Shown: piece after piece, positions 27,779 to 37,512 of the stretch
How positions within the stretch are numbered: position 1 is the first letter of the stretch
Layout of the letters: each line of letters begins with the position of its first letter
Origin: Pseudomonadota bacterium
GTDB taxonomy: Bacteria > Pseudomonadota > Gammaproteobacteria > Steroidobacterales > Steroidobacteraceae
Assembly (NCBI GenBank): GCA_021792755.1
Contig: JAJYUA010000005.1
Span: 88,388 to 152,387 of the forward strand
Direction: 5' to 3'
Length of the DNA: 64,000 nt
Notes under the pieces: model-generated
Databases searched by the model: none
What the model was told of the DNA's origin: nothing
The model's input: the letters and a program-made list of their open reading frames with translations, nothing else
Translations under genes and position numbers: made by a program

Positions 27779-28835
27779 GCGCGTGCAAGCGGGCGCAGCC
27801 GCAGCCGCTCTCCCGTTCCAAGGCGCTCCCGTGGTCATCCTCGTGCCCGCTCCGGCGCCCGTTGAAGGTTTCGGCTCTGAGACCGAGCCGCTCGAACAGC
27901 CGCCGGTCGCGCTCGGTGTCCGGGTTGCCGGTAGTGAGCAGCTTCTCGCCGTAGAAGACCGAGTTGGCGCCTGCCATGAAGCACAGTGCCTGCATCTCCT
28001 CGCTCATCGCCTGGCGGCCCGCCGACAGACGCACGTGCGAGCACGGCATGAGCAGACGCGCCACCGCGATGGCACGCACGAACTCGAACGGATCGAGCGG
28101 CGCGGTGCCCGCGAGCGGCGTTCCCTGCACCTGCACAAGCTGATTGATCGGCACGCTCTCGGGGTGCTCGGGCAGGTTGGCGAGGGTGAGCAGCAGCTCG
28201 GCGCGATCCGCCGGCGACTCGCCCATGCCGAGGATGCCGCCGCAGCAGACCTTGAGGTCGGCCTCGCGCACCGCCCGCAGCGTGTCGAGACGATCCTGGT
28301 AGGTGCGGGTGGTGATGATCTCGCCGTAGAACTGCGGCGAGGTGTCGAGATTGTGGTTGTAGTAGTCGAGACCGGCTTCCTTCAGCTCCTGCGCCTGCTG
28401 CGGGCTCAGCATCCCCAGCGTGGCGCAGGTCTCGAGCCCCAGCGCGTGGACCTCGCGGATCATCTGGGCGATCACCTTGAGGTCCCTGGCCTTGGGCGAG
28501 CGGTAGGCCGCACCCATGCAAAAGCGCGTCGCTCCGGCCTCTCGGGCGCGCAGCGCGCTCGCGCGCACCGCCTCGACCTCCATCAGCGCCTCGGGCGCAA
28601 GTCCGGTGTCGTAGCGCACGCTCTGGGGACAGTAGCCGCAGTCCTCCGGGCACGCGCCGGTCTTGATTGAGAGCAATGTGCTCATCTGGACGGTGTTCGG
28701 CTCGTGGCGCTCACGATGCACGCGTTGGGCGTGGAACAGCAGATCCATCAGCGGCAGGGCGAACAGCGCCTCCACCTCAGGCAGCGTCCAGTCGTGGCGG
28801 ATGGTCCCAAGGGCGCAGGAAATCGTCGAGGTCAT
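27759..28835 (-). CDS. bioB: Biotin synthase
   Basis: Radical SAM enzyme inserting sulfur into dethiobiotin. It has 358 residues. The SAM cluster cysteines are in [13 protein letters not shown] (about residues 59-71). [21 protein letters not shown] and the [2Fe-2S] Arg/Cys positions near LSAGRQAM follow. The last 25 residues (Gly/His/Cys-rich) lie in the overlap with bioF and are not conserved. It is the first gene of the operon, with the BirA-like site about 65-97 bases upstream. No bioA gene is present in the window. Confidence 0.96.
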   Translation of the reverse strand: MTSTISCALGTIRHDWTLPEVEALFALPLMDLLFHAQRVHRERHEPNTVQMSTLLSIKTGACPEDCGYCPQSVRYDTGLAPEALMEVEAVRASALRAREAGATRFCMGAAYRSPKARDLKVIAQMIREVHALGLETCATLGMLSPQQAQELKEAGLDYYNHNLDTSPQFYGEIITTRTYQDRLDTLRAVREADLKVCCGGILGMGESPADRAELLLTLANLPEHPESVPINQLVQVQGTPLAGTAPLDPFEFVRAIAVARLLMPCSHVRLSAGRQAMSEEMQALCFMAGANSVFYGEKLLTTGNPDTERDRRLFERLGLRAETFNGRRSGHEDDHGSALERESGCGCARLHAHAETAP

Positions 28836-28899
28836 GGGCAGTCCGGCGGCGGTGGCGGTCGAGTTTCCGCCCTGCGGATGGTCGCGACCGGCGGCTCAA

Positions 28900-28932
28900 T
28901 TGTCAACTGATTACCCGGCCTTCGGTCGACGA
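28900..28932 (-). promoter_or_regulatory. Candidate BirA (biotin repressor) operator upstream of bioB
   Basis: Two inverted 9-base half-sites (TTGTCAACT at 28900-28908 and GGTCGACGA at 28924-28932) are separated by exactly 15 bases. This is the spacing of known bio operators (TTGTAAACC-N15-GGTTTACAA type). A TTGACA -35 box lies inside the downstream half-site on the minus strand, so binding would block bioB transcription. The second half-site is a weak match. Confidence 0.45.
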
Positions 28933-28961
28933 TTGCCTATTCTTCGGACATTTGCGCCGCT

Positions 28962-29327
28962 TCAGCGGCGCAGGAGATGTACGGCCAGGGCGATGGCCAC
29001 GGCCACGGCGCCGAGCGCCGCGATCAGCACCCCGGCGGCCGCGCAATCCTTGACGATACGGATCTGCGGGTGCTGCTCGGGGTGCAGGTGATCGGCCAGG
29101 GCCTCGAGCGCGGTGTTGAACAGCTCCGCCGCCAGCACCCCGGCGCTCGCCAGCATCACCGCCGCCCACCACAGCGCTCCCGGACGCAGCTCGAGCAGCG
29201 CCGCAGCCGCCAGCGCGAGCACGAGCGTCTGCGCGCGCAGGCTGCGCTCCACCCTCAGGGCATGTCCCAGCCCGGCAAGCGCGAACCCCAGGCGTCGGAT
29301 GAAGGTTTGGTTTTTCTGATTGCTCAA
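28962..29327 (-). CDS. dgkA: Diacylglycerol kinase
   Basis: A small inner-membrane kinase recycling diacylglycerol to phosphatidate. It has 121 residues and three spans, with the signature AELFNTALEALADHL (about 67-81) and the acidic residue block in the first helix (ALRVERSLRAQTL). The only start in reach is TTG 29327, without a clear ribosome site. It lies upstream of the bio operon on the same strand, with the BirA-like site between them. Confidence 0.9.
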   Translation of the reverse strand: MSNQKNQTFIRRLGFALAGLGHALRVERSLRAQTLVLALAAAALLELRPGALWWAAVMLASAGVLAAELFNTALEALADHLHPEQHPQIRIVKDCAAAGVLIAALGAVAVAIALAVHLLRR

Positions 29328-29550
29328 GGACCGGCCGTCTGTCAGCCGCCGGCTCGATGTCGCGGCATGTCCACGGCCGGCACTTTACTCCAATCCCGGA
29401 GCCTTCGCTCGTGACCAACCTCAGGGAAGACGCCCTCGCGACCGCCGCCCGGCGGCGCACGCGACGCCGGGCCTGCTCGGGGATATAGTTGTCGCGGTTG
29501 CCGGCGCGTAGCGCCTGGCGCGCAGATCTGCCCGACCCCGGAGTCCTACG

Positions 29551-30174
29551 ATGGAAGATATTTGGCTGGCGTGGGCCAAACGCCTGCAGAGCGTCGCTTC
29601 CACGGGGCTTCACTTCGCGCGCGATGAGTATGACCGGGAGCGATATGCGCAGGTGTCGGCGATCGCGAACGAGATGCTGTCGTCTCTCGCCGGCGTGCCG
29701 GTCGGCAGGATTGAGGGTCTGCTGTCCGATTTCGCAAAGGGCTATGAGACACCGAAAGTGGACGTGCGCGGCGCGGTGTTTGACGACGAGAAGATCCTGT
29801 TGGTCAGGGAAAGGAGCGATGACCTGTGGACACTACCGGGCGGCTATGCGGATGTCGGCATGTCCGCGAGCGAGAACGTCGTCAAGGAGATCCGCGAAGA
29901 AGCCTCGCTCGGGGTGCGGGTGCAGGCTCTTTACGGCATTCGCCACAAGGCGAAACACGAATATGCCCCGGACCTCAGGGACTTCTACAAGCTTTTCTTC
30001 CTGTGTGAGCGAACCGACGGTCAGGCGCCGCAACCCGGGCTGGAGACCGCCGAGGTGGGCTTTTTCGCAATGAGCGAGCTGCCGCCGCTCTCGAAGGGAC
30101 GGACCCTGGAGAAGGACATCGTGGCCGCTTTCGCCTTCAAGGCCGATCCACAAAGGCTCGCGTTGTTCGACTGA
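29551..30174 (+). CDS. NUDIX hydrolase with N-terminal helical extension (ADP-ribose/nucleotide-sugar type)
   Basis: 207 residues. The N-terminal 60 residues (DIWLAWAKRLQSVASTGLHF onwards) match the helical extension found in one group of NUDIX hydrolases (Nudix_N_2-like). The NUDIX box starts at GGYADVG near residue 97 and includes KEIREEAS. It departs from consensus: the usual Glu after GX5 is Met, Arg is Lys, and the final Gly is Ser. The metal-binding EXXEE core remains. The ATG has GGAG 8 bases upstream. The substrate is not predictable. Confidence 0.85.
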   Translation: MEDIWLAWAKRLQSVASTGLHFARDEYDRERYAQVSAIANEMLSSLAGVPVGRIEGLLSDFAKGYETPKVDVRGAVFDDEKILLVRERSDDLWTLPGGYADVGMSASENVVKEIREEASLGVRVQALYGIRHKAKHEYAPDLRDFYKLFFLCERTDGQAPQPGLETAEVGFFAMSELPPLSKGRTLEKDIVAAFAFKADPQRLALFD

Positions 30175-30291
30175 GCCGCGCGGCAATTCCCGGGCGGCGC
30201 CGCGCGCCCGATTCCAGGGGGGGCTTGCGGACCGGAGCAGCATCGAGGCCGCGCGCCGGCCGGCCCGGGGCACGCAAGCATTCGCCCGCGG

Positions 30292-31299
30292 TCACGGCTT
30301 GCCGGCAGGATCCATCGCCGCCGGCGCGCGCCGGCGGGCGGGCCGCCGGCGTGTCAGCAGCGGCAACGCCACAATGGCGGCGGCGAGCACCACCAGACAC
30401 AACAGCGATCCCTCGGGCCCGTCCCTGCCGCCGCTGAGATACGCGTTCCCGCGCGGCAGCAGCGTGAACAGCCTGCCGGAGGAGTACATGCCGCTGTCGG
30501 CGCTGCCGAAGAAATAGCTTTCGGCCCAGTCCCAGGCCGCGTGGCAGCCGATCGCCCACCACAACGCGCCGGTGCGCAGGATGGCGAGGCAGAACAATAC
30601 GCTCACCACCGCGGTGGTGAGCAGGCCGATGAGATTCTCGTCGGGATTGTGGCCATGCGCCGTCATGAACAGGCCCGTGACCACCACAGCGCCGATCCAG
30701 AAGCCGTATCTCTCGCGCAGAATGGCGAACAGATAGCCGCGGAAGGCGATCTCCTCGGTGAACCCGATCAGCACGGCCGCCACCGCCCACGCCAATCCCG
30801 ATCGCAGCGCCAGCGCCACTGCGGCCGTCGGCGGCTCGAGCCGCCCGAACCCGAAGGCCAGCAGCCCGGCCACCAGCAGCCCGATCATGGCAAATCCGAC
30901 GGCACCGCCTGCCGCGAGGTCGCGCAGCCACCGGGCCCGCGGCAAGCCGATGCCGGCGAAAGTACTGCCGTCGAGCCGGGTCATGACCCACGTGGCGAGC
31001 AGCGTGCAGCCGAGCAGCATCACCTCGTTGAGGATGATGATCCAAGGCGGAAGGTCTGCGCCGGACTTCAGGTGCTGCTGCATCGCGTGGATGCGCCGAT
31101 ACAGCTGCGGAACGAAGGAGATGACGTGCTGAAACGTGACGAAGACGATCACCAGGAAGAGCGCCAAGAGGCCGATGAACAGCAGTGCGCGGGCCCAGCT
31201 GCGCACGCCGCGCTCATCGAACACCAGGCGCTTCAGGCCCCCCCGGAAACCGGCAGATGGCGCCGCCACCGGCCGCTGCAGACACCCGCGTAGATTCAT
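30292..31299 (-). CDS. CPBP-family intramembrane metalloprotease
   Basis: 335 residues with about eight hydrophobic spans. The CPBP (Abi/CaaX-protease) motifs are present: EEIAFRGYLF (motif 1), a second-motif His in FMTAHGHNPDE and a third in GCHAAWDW. These form the proposed catalytic Glu-Glu-His-His set. The role in this organism is unknown; such proteins occur in prenyl-protein processing, bacteriocin self-immunity and stress functions. It converges with the NUDIX gene. Confidence 0.87.
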   Translation of the reverse strand: MNLRGCLQRPVAAPSAGFRGGLKRLVFDERGVRSWARALLFIGLLALFLVIVFVTFQHVISFVPQLYRRIHAMQQHLKSGADLPPWIIILNEVMLLGCTLLATWVMTRLDGSTFAGIGLPRARWLRDLAAGGAVGFAMIGLLVAGLLAFGFGRLEPPTAAVALALRSGLAWAVAAVLIGFTEEIAFRGYLFAILRERYGFWIGAVVVTGLFMTAHGHNPDENLIGLLTTAVVSVLFCLAILRTGALWWAIGCHAAWDWAESYFFGSADSGMYSSGRLFTLLPRGNAYLSGGRDGPEGSLLCLVVLAAAIVALPLLTRRRPARRRAPAAMDPAGKP

Positions 31300-31468
31300 C
31301 GAATTGCCCTCGAGTCCAGCACTTCAGCGTCTTGCCGTCGGCGTCGCGCAACGACCCGGCGGCAATCAGGATCAGGCCGAGCGGCCACCGGCTGCCGAGG
31401 CCGCCACGGGCGGATCATCGGCCGCCCGGGGAAAGAACCCCGCCGGCGGGAAAAAGTTGCCGAATCGC

Positions 31469-32398
31469 TCAACGGACGTAGACGTAGTGCAGCGCCACGC
31501 CGACGAAAATCGCCATGCCGACATAATTGTTGTTGAGGAACGCCCGCAGGCAGGCGGCCGGCTCGCGCTTGCGGATCAGCCACTGCTGATAGAGAAACAG
31601 CATCGCCGCCACGGAAATTCCGGCGTAGTACCACTGGCCGAGCTTCAAGGTCCGCCCCGCCAGCGCCAGCGCGCCGAGCATCACCACCTGCATCACGCCG
31701 ATCAGGAGGCGGTCGAGGTCCGCGAACAGGATGGCGCTCGACTGCACGCCGATCCTGAGGTCATCGTCCCGGTCGACCATGGCGTACATGGTGTCGTAGA
31801 CCACCGCCCACACCACCGCTGCGATATACATCACCCAGGCGACGCGCGGCAGCGCGTCGCGCTGCGCGGCAAAAGCCATGGGAATGCTCCAGCCGCCGAA
31901 CGATAATCCCAGGTACAGCTGCGGCAGCGGGAAGAGCCGCTTCACGAACGGATAGGACGCCGTCAGCGCCGCTCCGACCGCGGCCAGCTCGACCGTCAGG
32001 ACATTCAGCCGCGAGACCAGCCACAGCGCGGCCAGCATGAGCAAGCCGAACAGCGCCAGCGCTTCGGCGGGCGCCACCCGGCGGGCCGCGAGCGGCCGGT
32101 CGCGTGTGCGCTTGACGTGTGGATCGATGTTGCGGTCCGCGAAGTCGTTGATGATGCAGCCGGCGGCGCGCATGACGACCACGCCCGCCACGAAGATGAT
32201 CAATACGGTCTGATCGGGCCGCCCCGCGCCCGCGATCCACAACGCCCACAGCGCCGGCCACAGCAGCAGCCACGTGCCGATCGGGCGATCGACGCGCGCA
32301 AGCCGCCCGTACTCCTGCGCCCGCCGCGCCAGACGGTGCAGGAACGGCGCTTCCTGCCGCTTCACGCCGGCGCCGACCGGCTCTATCGTAGCTGACAT
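31469..32398 (-). CDS. ubiA: 4-hydroxybenzoate polyprenyltransferase
   Basis: Inner-membrane enzyme that prenylates 4-hydroxybenzoate in ubiquinone synthesis. It has 309 residues and about eight to nine spans. The first Asp-rich motif is NDFADRNIDPHVKRTRDRPL and the second is VYDTMYAMVDRDDDLRIG, the UbiA signatures. GGAGG precedes the ATG. It is 14 bases downstream of recG on the same strand. Confidence 0.95.
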   Translation of the reverse strand: MSATIEPVGAGVKRQEAPFLHRLARRAQEYGRLARVDRPIGTWLLLWPALWALWIAGAGRPDQTVLIIFVAGVVVMRAAGCIINDFADRNIDPHVKRTRDRPLAARRVAPAEALALFGLLMLAALWLVSRLNVLTVELAAVGAALTASYPFVKRLFPLPQLYLGLSFGGWSIPMAFAAQRDALPRVAWVMYIAAVVWAVVYDTMYAMVDRDDDLRIGVQSSAILFADLDRLLIGVMQVVMLGALALAGRTLKLGQWYYAGISVAAMLFLYQQWLIRKREPAACLRAFLNNNYVGMAIFVGVALHYVYVR

Positions 32399-32412
32399 CA
32401 GGGAGCCTCCGC

Positions 32413-34512
32413 TTACCCCACCCTGCCGTATTGCTCGCCGCCGGCGATCCAGCGCGCCGACAGGGCGGCGATGATATCCGGATGGCGCTCGATCAGCATC
32501 TGCGCGGCCTCCTGTACACGCGGCAACAGATCCGCGTCGCGGATCAGGTCCGCGACCCTCAGCTGCGCCAGCCCGGTCTGGCGCGTGCCGAGCAGCTCGC
32601 CCGCTCCGCGCAATTCCAGGTCCCGCCGCGCGATCTCGAAGCCGTCATTGGTCCGGCGCACCACCTCCAGCCGCTCGCGCGCGAGCTGCGACAGCGGCGC
32701 CCGGTACAGCAGCACACAGGTGCTGGCCTGCGCGCCGCGGCCCACCCGGCCGCGCAACTGATGCAGCTGGGCGAGCCCCATGCGCTCGGCGTTCTCGATG
32801 ACCATCAGCGTTGCGTTGGGCACATCGACGCCGACCTCGATGACCGTGGTCGCCACCAGCAGCTGGATACGGCCCGCCTTGAAGGCGAGCATCGCCTCAT
32901 CCTTCTTCGCCGAGGGCATGCGGCCGTGCACCAGCCCGACGTCGACGTCGGGCAGAGCCGCCGCGAGCGCGGCGGCGGTCTCCTCCGCCGCCTGAGAGCG
33001 CAGCTCCTCCGACTCCTCGATGAGCGGGCAGACCCAGTACACCTGGCGGCCTGCGCGGCACGCCTGATCGACGCGCGCGACGACCTGGTCGCGGCGCTGC
33101 TGCGGCAAGACGACAGTCTGCACGGGCGTGCGGCCGGGCGGCAGCTCGTCGATCACCGAAATATCGAGATCGGCATAGGCGGTCATGGCCAGGGTACGCG
33201 GGATGGGCGTCGCCGTCATGATGAGCTGATGCGGAAAGCGCCCGAGCTTGCGCCCTTTTTCCTGCAGGCGCAGCCGCTGCTGCACGCCGAAGCGGTGCTG
33301 CTCGTCGACGATGACGAGCGCCAGGTCCGCGAACTCGATGCCCTCCTGGAACAGCGCGTGCGTCCCCACCACCAGCCGCACCTCGCCCGAGGCCACGGTC
33401 TCGAGCACGCTGCGCCGCGCGCGCGCCGGTTGGGTGCCGGAGAGCAGCGCCACCGGCAGCCCGAGCGGCTCGAGCCACTCGCGAAAGCTGCGCCAGTGCT
33501 GCTCGGCCAGCAGCTCCGTGGGCGCCATGAGCGCGGCCTGCCTGCCGCTGCCCGCGGCCCGCGCCGCGGCGATGGCGGCGACCACGGTCTTGCCGCAGCC
33601 CACATCGCCCTGCACGAGGCGCACCATGGGCACGAGGGAGCGCAGATCCGCCTCCACCTCGGCCAGTGCGCGCGCCTGTGCCCCCGTCAACTGGAACGGC
33701 AGCGACGCAACCAGCCGCGCCGCGAGCCCCGCTTCGTCCTCGAGCGCCGGCGCCAGGTCCGTCCGGGCCGCCTGTTTCAACAGTCTCAGGCTGGCGTGAT
33801 GTGCCAGCAGCTCCTCGAAGGCCAGCCGGCGCTGCGCCGGATGGCGCCCCGCCGACAACACCTCCAGGCGCGCATCCTTCGGCGGCCGGTGCACATAGCG
33901 CAGCGCATCGCGCAGCGGCGGCAGCGCCAGGCTGTCGATGAGCTCGCGCGGCAGCCAGTCGCGCACCCCCGCGGTGTCGAGCTCGCGCAGCGCCTGGTCG
34001 ATCAGCATGCGCAGCCGGCCCTGGGTCACCCCTTCCGTCAGCGGATAGAGCGGTGTCAACGTATCCTCCACCGCCTGCGACTGATCAGTTACCCGCCGGT
34101 ACTCGGGGTGGACCATCTCCAGACCCTGCGGACCGCGCCGCACCTCGCCGAAGCAGCGCAGGCGCATGCCGCGCGCCAGCCCCTCCTGTTGGGCGGCCGA
34201 GAAATGGAAGAATCGCAGCGTCAGGAATCCGGAGCCGTCGGACAGCCGCGTGAGCAGCTGGCGCCGGCGCCGATAGACCGTCTCGGTGAGCTGGATCTCC
34301 CCTTGCACGAGAGTGCGCATGCCGGGGGCCAGCTCACCGATTCTGCTCAGAGTGGTGCGGTCGTCATAGCGCACCGGCAGAACAAACAGCAGGTCCTGCA
34401 CCTGCTCGATGCCGAGACGGCGCAGCCGCTCCGCGAGCGCCGCGCCGACCCCGCGCAGCGCCGTGACCGGGCGCCGCTCGCTGGCGCCCGGGCTGCGGGC
34501 CGTTTCAGCCAA
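32413..34512 (-). CDS. recG: ATP-dependent DNA helicase RecG
   Basis: Branch-migrating helicase acting on stalled forks and recombination junctions. It has 699 residues: an N-terminal wedge/OB domain ([14 protein letters not shown] onwards), then SF2 motifs [12 protein letters not shown] (Walker A), VDEQHRFGV (DEQH box), [14 protein letters not shown], and [17 protein letters not shown]. The C-terminal TRG region includes [12 protein letters not shown]. The ATG overlaps the ridA 3' end by 8 bases. Confidence 0.96.
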   Translation of the reverse strand: MAETARSPGASERRPVTALRGVGAALAERLRRLGIEQVQDLLFVLPVRYDDRTTLSRIGELAPGMRTLVQGEIQLTETVYRRRRQLLTRLSDGSGFLTLRFFHFSAAQQEGLARGMRLRCFGEVRRGPQGLEMVHPEYRRVTDQSQAVEDTLTPLYPLTEGVTQGRLRMLIDQALRELDTAGVRDWLPRELIDSLALPPLRDALRYVHRPPKDARLEVLSAGRHPAQRRLAFEELLAHHASLRLLKQAARTDLAPALEDEAGLAARLVASLPFQLTGAQARALAEVEADLRSLVPMVRLVQGDVGCGKTVVAAIAAARAAGSGRQAALMAPTELLAEQHWRSFREWLEPLGLPVALLSGTQPARARRSVLETVASGEVRLVVGTHALFQEGIEFADLALVIVDEQHRFGVQQRLRLQEKGRKLGRFPHQLIMTATPIPRTLAMTAYADLDISVIDELPPGRTPVQTVVLPQQRRDQVVARVDQACRAGRQVYWVCPLIEESEELRSQAAEETAAALAAALPDVDVGLVHGRMPSAKKDEAMLAFKAGRIQLLVATTVIEVGVDVPNATLMVIENAERMGLAQLHQLRGRVGRGAQASTCVLLYRAPLSQLARERLEVVRRTNDGFEIARRDLELRGAGELLGTRQTGLAQLRVADLIRDADLLPRVQEAAQMLIERHPDIIAALSARWIAGGEQYGRVG

Positions 34513-34888
34513 GGTACAGGACGCACTCGGCCTCGACCCGCGCGCCCCTGGGCAACTGCGCGACGCCCACGGCCGCCCGCGCCGGGTAGGGCTGCGGGAA
34601 GTACTGGGCCATGATCTCGTTGACCTTGGCGAAGTGGCCGAGGTCGGTCAGGTAAAGGTTGACCTTCACGGCCTGCGCCAGACTCCCGCCGGCGGCCTCG
34701 GCCACCGCCTCGAGGTTCTCGAACACCCGACGGATTTCAGCCTCGATGTCGCCGCTCACCAGCTCCTTCGTGACCGGGTCGAGCGGAATCTGGCCGGAAA
34801 GGTATACGGTGTCGCCTGCGCGCACCGCCTGCGAATAGGTTCCGATCGCCTGCGGCGCCTTCTCGGTCCGGATGATCGTGCGGCTCAT
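34505..34888 (-). CDS. ridA: 2-iminobutanoate/2-iminopropanoate deaminase (RidA)
   Basis: Removes reactive enamine/imine intermediates produced by PLP enzymes. It has 127 residues with the family blocks [20 protein letters not shown], the Arg of [13 protein letters not shown] and Glu in ECVLYL. The start ATG 34888 has GAGGAG upstream; a longer upstream reading would run into spoT. It lies directly after spoT (11-base gap), the usual gammaproteobacterial arrangement. Confidence 0.94.
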   Translation of the reverse strand: MSRTIIRTEKAPQAIGTYSQAVRAGDTVYLSGQIPLDPVTKELVSGDIEAEIRRVFENLEAVAEAAGGSLAQAVKVNLYLTDLGHFAKVNEIMAQYFPQPYPARAAVGVAQLPRGARVEAECVLYLG

Positions 34889-34899
34889 GCTGCTCCTCG

Positions 34900-37119
34900 T
34901 CAAGGGTTTTGGGAATGCGAATCCTGCTCGTCGAAGTCGTCCTCGGCCCGGCCGTCGCGCGCATGCGCGGCGATCGTGCGACTGACGCGGGTCACGTCCG
35001 GCAGGCGGCGGATGACGCGCATCACGCGCGCCAGCTGCTTGCGATCGCGCACCTTCAGCTCGAACGTGAGGATCGAGGCATCGCCTTCCTGCTCCTCGAT
35101 CGCGACATGATGAATGTTGGTGTCGGCGCTGGCAATGGCCGCCGCCACCCTGGCGAGCACGCCGGTGCGGTTGACCACGTACACGCGGATCTCCGAGCTG
35201 AACAGCCGCTCCGGGACGCTCTGCCAGCTCACCGGCAGCCACTTCTCGGGATGCTTGCGATAGTCCTCGACGTTCACGCAGCGGTCGCGGTGGATCACCA
35301 CCCCGCGCCCGGCCGAGAGGAACGCGAACACCGGGTCGTTGGGCAGCGGAAAGCAGCAGCGCGCGTAGGTGACCAGCAACCCCTCGGTGCCGGCGATGGC
35401 GAGCGGCGAGGGCGTGCCGGTGCCCTTCTCCGGCGCCGCGCCGGGCAGCAGGCGGCGCGCCACGAGCGGCGCCAGGCGCTCCCCGAGGCCGATCCTCTCG
35501 TACAGATCATCGATGTTCTTCATGCCGAGCTCGCCGACCATCGCCTCGCGGCTCTGCGGACTGACATCCTCCAGGGACAGGTGAAACTCGGCGAGCGCCT
35601 GCAGGAGCAGCCGCTGGCCGAGATCGATCGCCTCGGTGCGCCGCAGGCCCTTCAGGTAGTGGCGGATGGCGCTGCGCGCCTTGGCGGTGACGACGAAGCC
35701 CACCCACGCCGGATTGGGCACCGCGCCCTTGGCGGTGATGATCTCCACCGTCTGGCCGTTGCGCAGCACTGTGCGCAACGGCGTCAGGCGCCGGTCGACC
35801 TTGGCCGCGACGCAGCGGTTGCCGACGTCGGTATGTACCGCATAGGCGAAATCGACCACCGTCGCGCCGCTCGGCAGCCTCAGGATCTTGCCCTTGGGGG
35901 TGAAGACATACACCTTGTCGGGGAACAGATCGACCTTGACGCTCTCCAGGAATTCCTCCGAGGTGCCGTCCTCCTGCAGCTCAACCAGTCCCGACAGCCA
36001 CTCCCGCGCGCGCTCCTGTTGCATCGACTCGGCGTTGCCGCCGGATTTGTACTTCCAGTGCGCGGCGATGCCGGATTCGGCCACGCTGTCCATGTCCTCG
36101 GTGCGGATCTGCACCTCGATCGGTACTGCGTTGGGTCCGAAAAGCGTCGTATGGAGCGATTGGTAGCCGTTGACCCGCGGGATGGCGACGTAGTCCTTGA
36201 ACCGCCCCGGCATGGGCTTGAACACCGAGTGCACCACCCCGAGGGCGCGGTAGCAGGTGTCGAAGTCCTCGACGACGATGCGCAGGCCGTAGACATCGAC
36301 GATCTCGGCGAGCGAGGCGCGCTTGCGCAGCATCTTCTTGTAGATGCTGTAGATGTGCTTCTCGCGCATCTCGACCCGGGCGCTGATGGCGCGCTTCTCG
36401 AGCGCGGCGGACAGCTGCCGCGCGATCTTCTTCAGGAATTCCTTCTGGTTCCCGCCCGCCTTGCGCAGCGCGCGCTCCAACACCCGGTAGCGCTGCGGAT
36501 ACAACGCCTGGAAGCCGAGCTCCTCGAGCTCGAGTTTCAGACTGTACAGACCCAATCGCTCGGCAATGGGCGCATAGATGTCCAACGTCTCGCGCGCGAT
36601 CGCGCGCCGCCGGTGCGGCGGCATCGCATCGATGGTGCGCATGTTGTGCGTGCGATCGGCGAGCTTGACCAGGATGACGCGCAGGTCGCGCACCATCGCG
36701 AGCAGCATCTTGCGGAAGGACTCCGCCTGGGCCTCCTCGCGGCTCTTGAACTGGATGGCATCGAGCTTGGTCACCCCATCGACGAGCTCGGCCACATCGG
36801 CGCCGAATCGCGCGGCCAGCTGATCCTTGGGTGTCGGGGTGTCCTCGATGACATCGTGCAGGATAGCGGCGACGAGCGTGTCGGGATCGAGATGCAGGTC
36901 GGCGAGGATCGCCGCCGTGGCCACGGGGTGCGCGATGAAGGGCTCGCCCGAGAGCCGCTTCTGCCCCTTGTGGGCCGAGGCGCCGAATTCGGCGGCCTCG
37001 CGAACGCGCTCGACCTGCTCCGGCGGCAGATAACTGCCGACCGTGGCCAGCAGCTCCTTCAGCCCGGGAGTACGCCTTCCGCCGGGAAGCAGCCCCAGGA
37101 GAGAAGACGCATAATCCAT
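34900..37119 (-). CDS. spoT: Bifunctional (p)ppGpp synthetase/hydrolase SpoT
   Basis: Controls the stringent alarmone. It has 739 residues: an HD hydrolase domain ([15 protein letters not shown] and [14 protein letters not shown]), a synthetase domain (VYGLRIVV and [15 protein letters not shown]), TGS ([20 protein letters not shown]), a zinc-finger/helical part and a C-terminal ACT domain. Both catalytic HD (HDVIED) and synthetase motifs look intact, so it should be bifunctional. It lies between rpoZ (30 bases upstream) and ridA. Confidence 0.96.
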   Translation of the reverse strand: MDYASSLLGLLPGGRRTPGLKELLATVGSYLPPEQVERVREAAEFGASAHKGQKRLSGEPFIAHPVATAAILADLHLDPDTLVAAILHDVIEDTPTPKDQLAARFGADVAELVDGVTKLDAIQFKSREEAQAESFRKMLLAMVRDLRVILVKLADRTHNMRTIDAMPPHRRRAIARETLDIYAPIAERLGLYSLKLELEELGFQALYPQRYRVLERALRKAGGNQKEFLKKIARQLSAALEKRAISARVEMREKHIYSIYKKMLRKRASLAEIVDVYGLRIVVEDFDTCYRALGVVHSVFKPMPGRFKDYVAIPRVNGYQSLHTTLFGPNAVPIEVQIRTEDMDSVAESGIAAHWKYKSGGNAESMQQERAREWLSGLVELQEDGTSEEFLESVKVDLFPDKVYVFTPKGKILRLPSGATVVDFAYAVHTDVGNRCVAAKVDRRLTPLRTVLRNGQTVEIITAKGAVPNPAWVGFVVTAKARSAIRHYLKGLRRTEAIDLGQRLLLQALAEFHLSLEDVSPQSREAMVGELGMKNIDDLYERIGLGERLAPLVARRLLPGAAPEKGTGTPSPLAIAGTEGLLVTYARCCFPLPNDPVFAFLSAGRGVVIHRDRCVNVEDYRKHPEKWLPVSWQSVPERLFSSEIRVYVVNRTGVLARVAAAIASADTNIHHVAIEEQEGDASILTFELKVRDRKQLARVMRVIRRLPDVTRVSRTIAAHARDGRAEDDFDEQDSHSQNP

Positions 37120-37149
37120 ACGGTCACTGCAAGAGACCGGCCCCCGGTA

Positions 37150-37437
37150 TCAATCTCCCAGGCCAAACTGCGGAGCGCGGAAGGTGGACTGCATGTCCAG
37201 CTCCGGGACGGCGGGGACGGCCTCGGCCGGCGGCGGCTCGGGCTCGCGGAGCATGTCGACCGTGACGTTGCCGGCGGCGATCTCGCGCAACGCGACGACG
37301 GTCGGCTTATCGTTCTCCAGCGGGACGGTCGGCTCGGCCCCGTTGGCGATGCGCCGGGCCCGCTGGGCAGCCAGAATCACCAGCTGGAAGAGGTTATCGA
37401 CGTTTTGCAGGCAGTCTTCGACGGTGATTCGAGCCAT
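37150..37437 (-). CDS. rpoZ: RNA polymerase omega subunit
   Basis: 95 residues. The core motif [26 protein letters not shown] and [12 protein letters not shown] are typical. The C-terminal 35 residues are Pro/Glu-rich and extend past the E. coli length. It forms the classical gmk-rpoZ-spoT order on the minus strand. Confidence 0.96.
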   Translation of the reverse strand: MARITVEDCLQNVDNLFQLVILAAQRARRIANGAEPTVPLENDKPTVVALREIAAGNVTVDMLREPEPPPAEAVPAVPELDMQSTFRAPQFGLGD

Positions 37438-37512
37438 GGCGATCCGGAAACCAACGGTTAAAAGGCGCGGCCAGCGCGCAAAGAGCGGGTATTATACGGC
37501 AAAGGGTGGCGT

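Noticed and set aside
32431..34614. 727-codon plus-strand frame opposite recG
   Set aside because: Antisense shadow of recG; no domain-like sequence.
34909..37461. 850-codon open frame on the plus strand opposite spoT and rpoZ
   Set aside because: Antisense shadow created by high GC. spoT and rpoZ on the other strand are unmistakable by motif, and the shadow peptide is His/Arg/Gln-rich noise.
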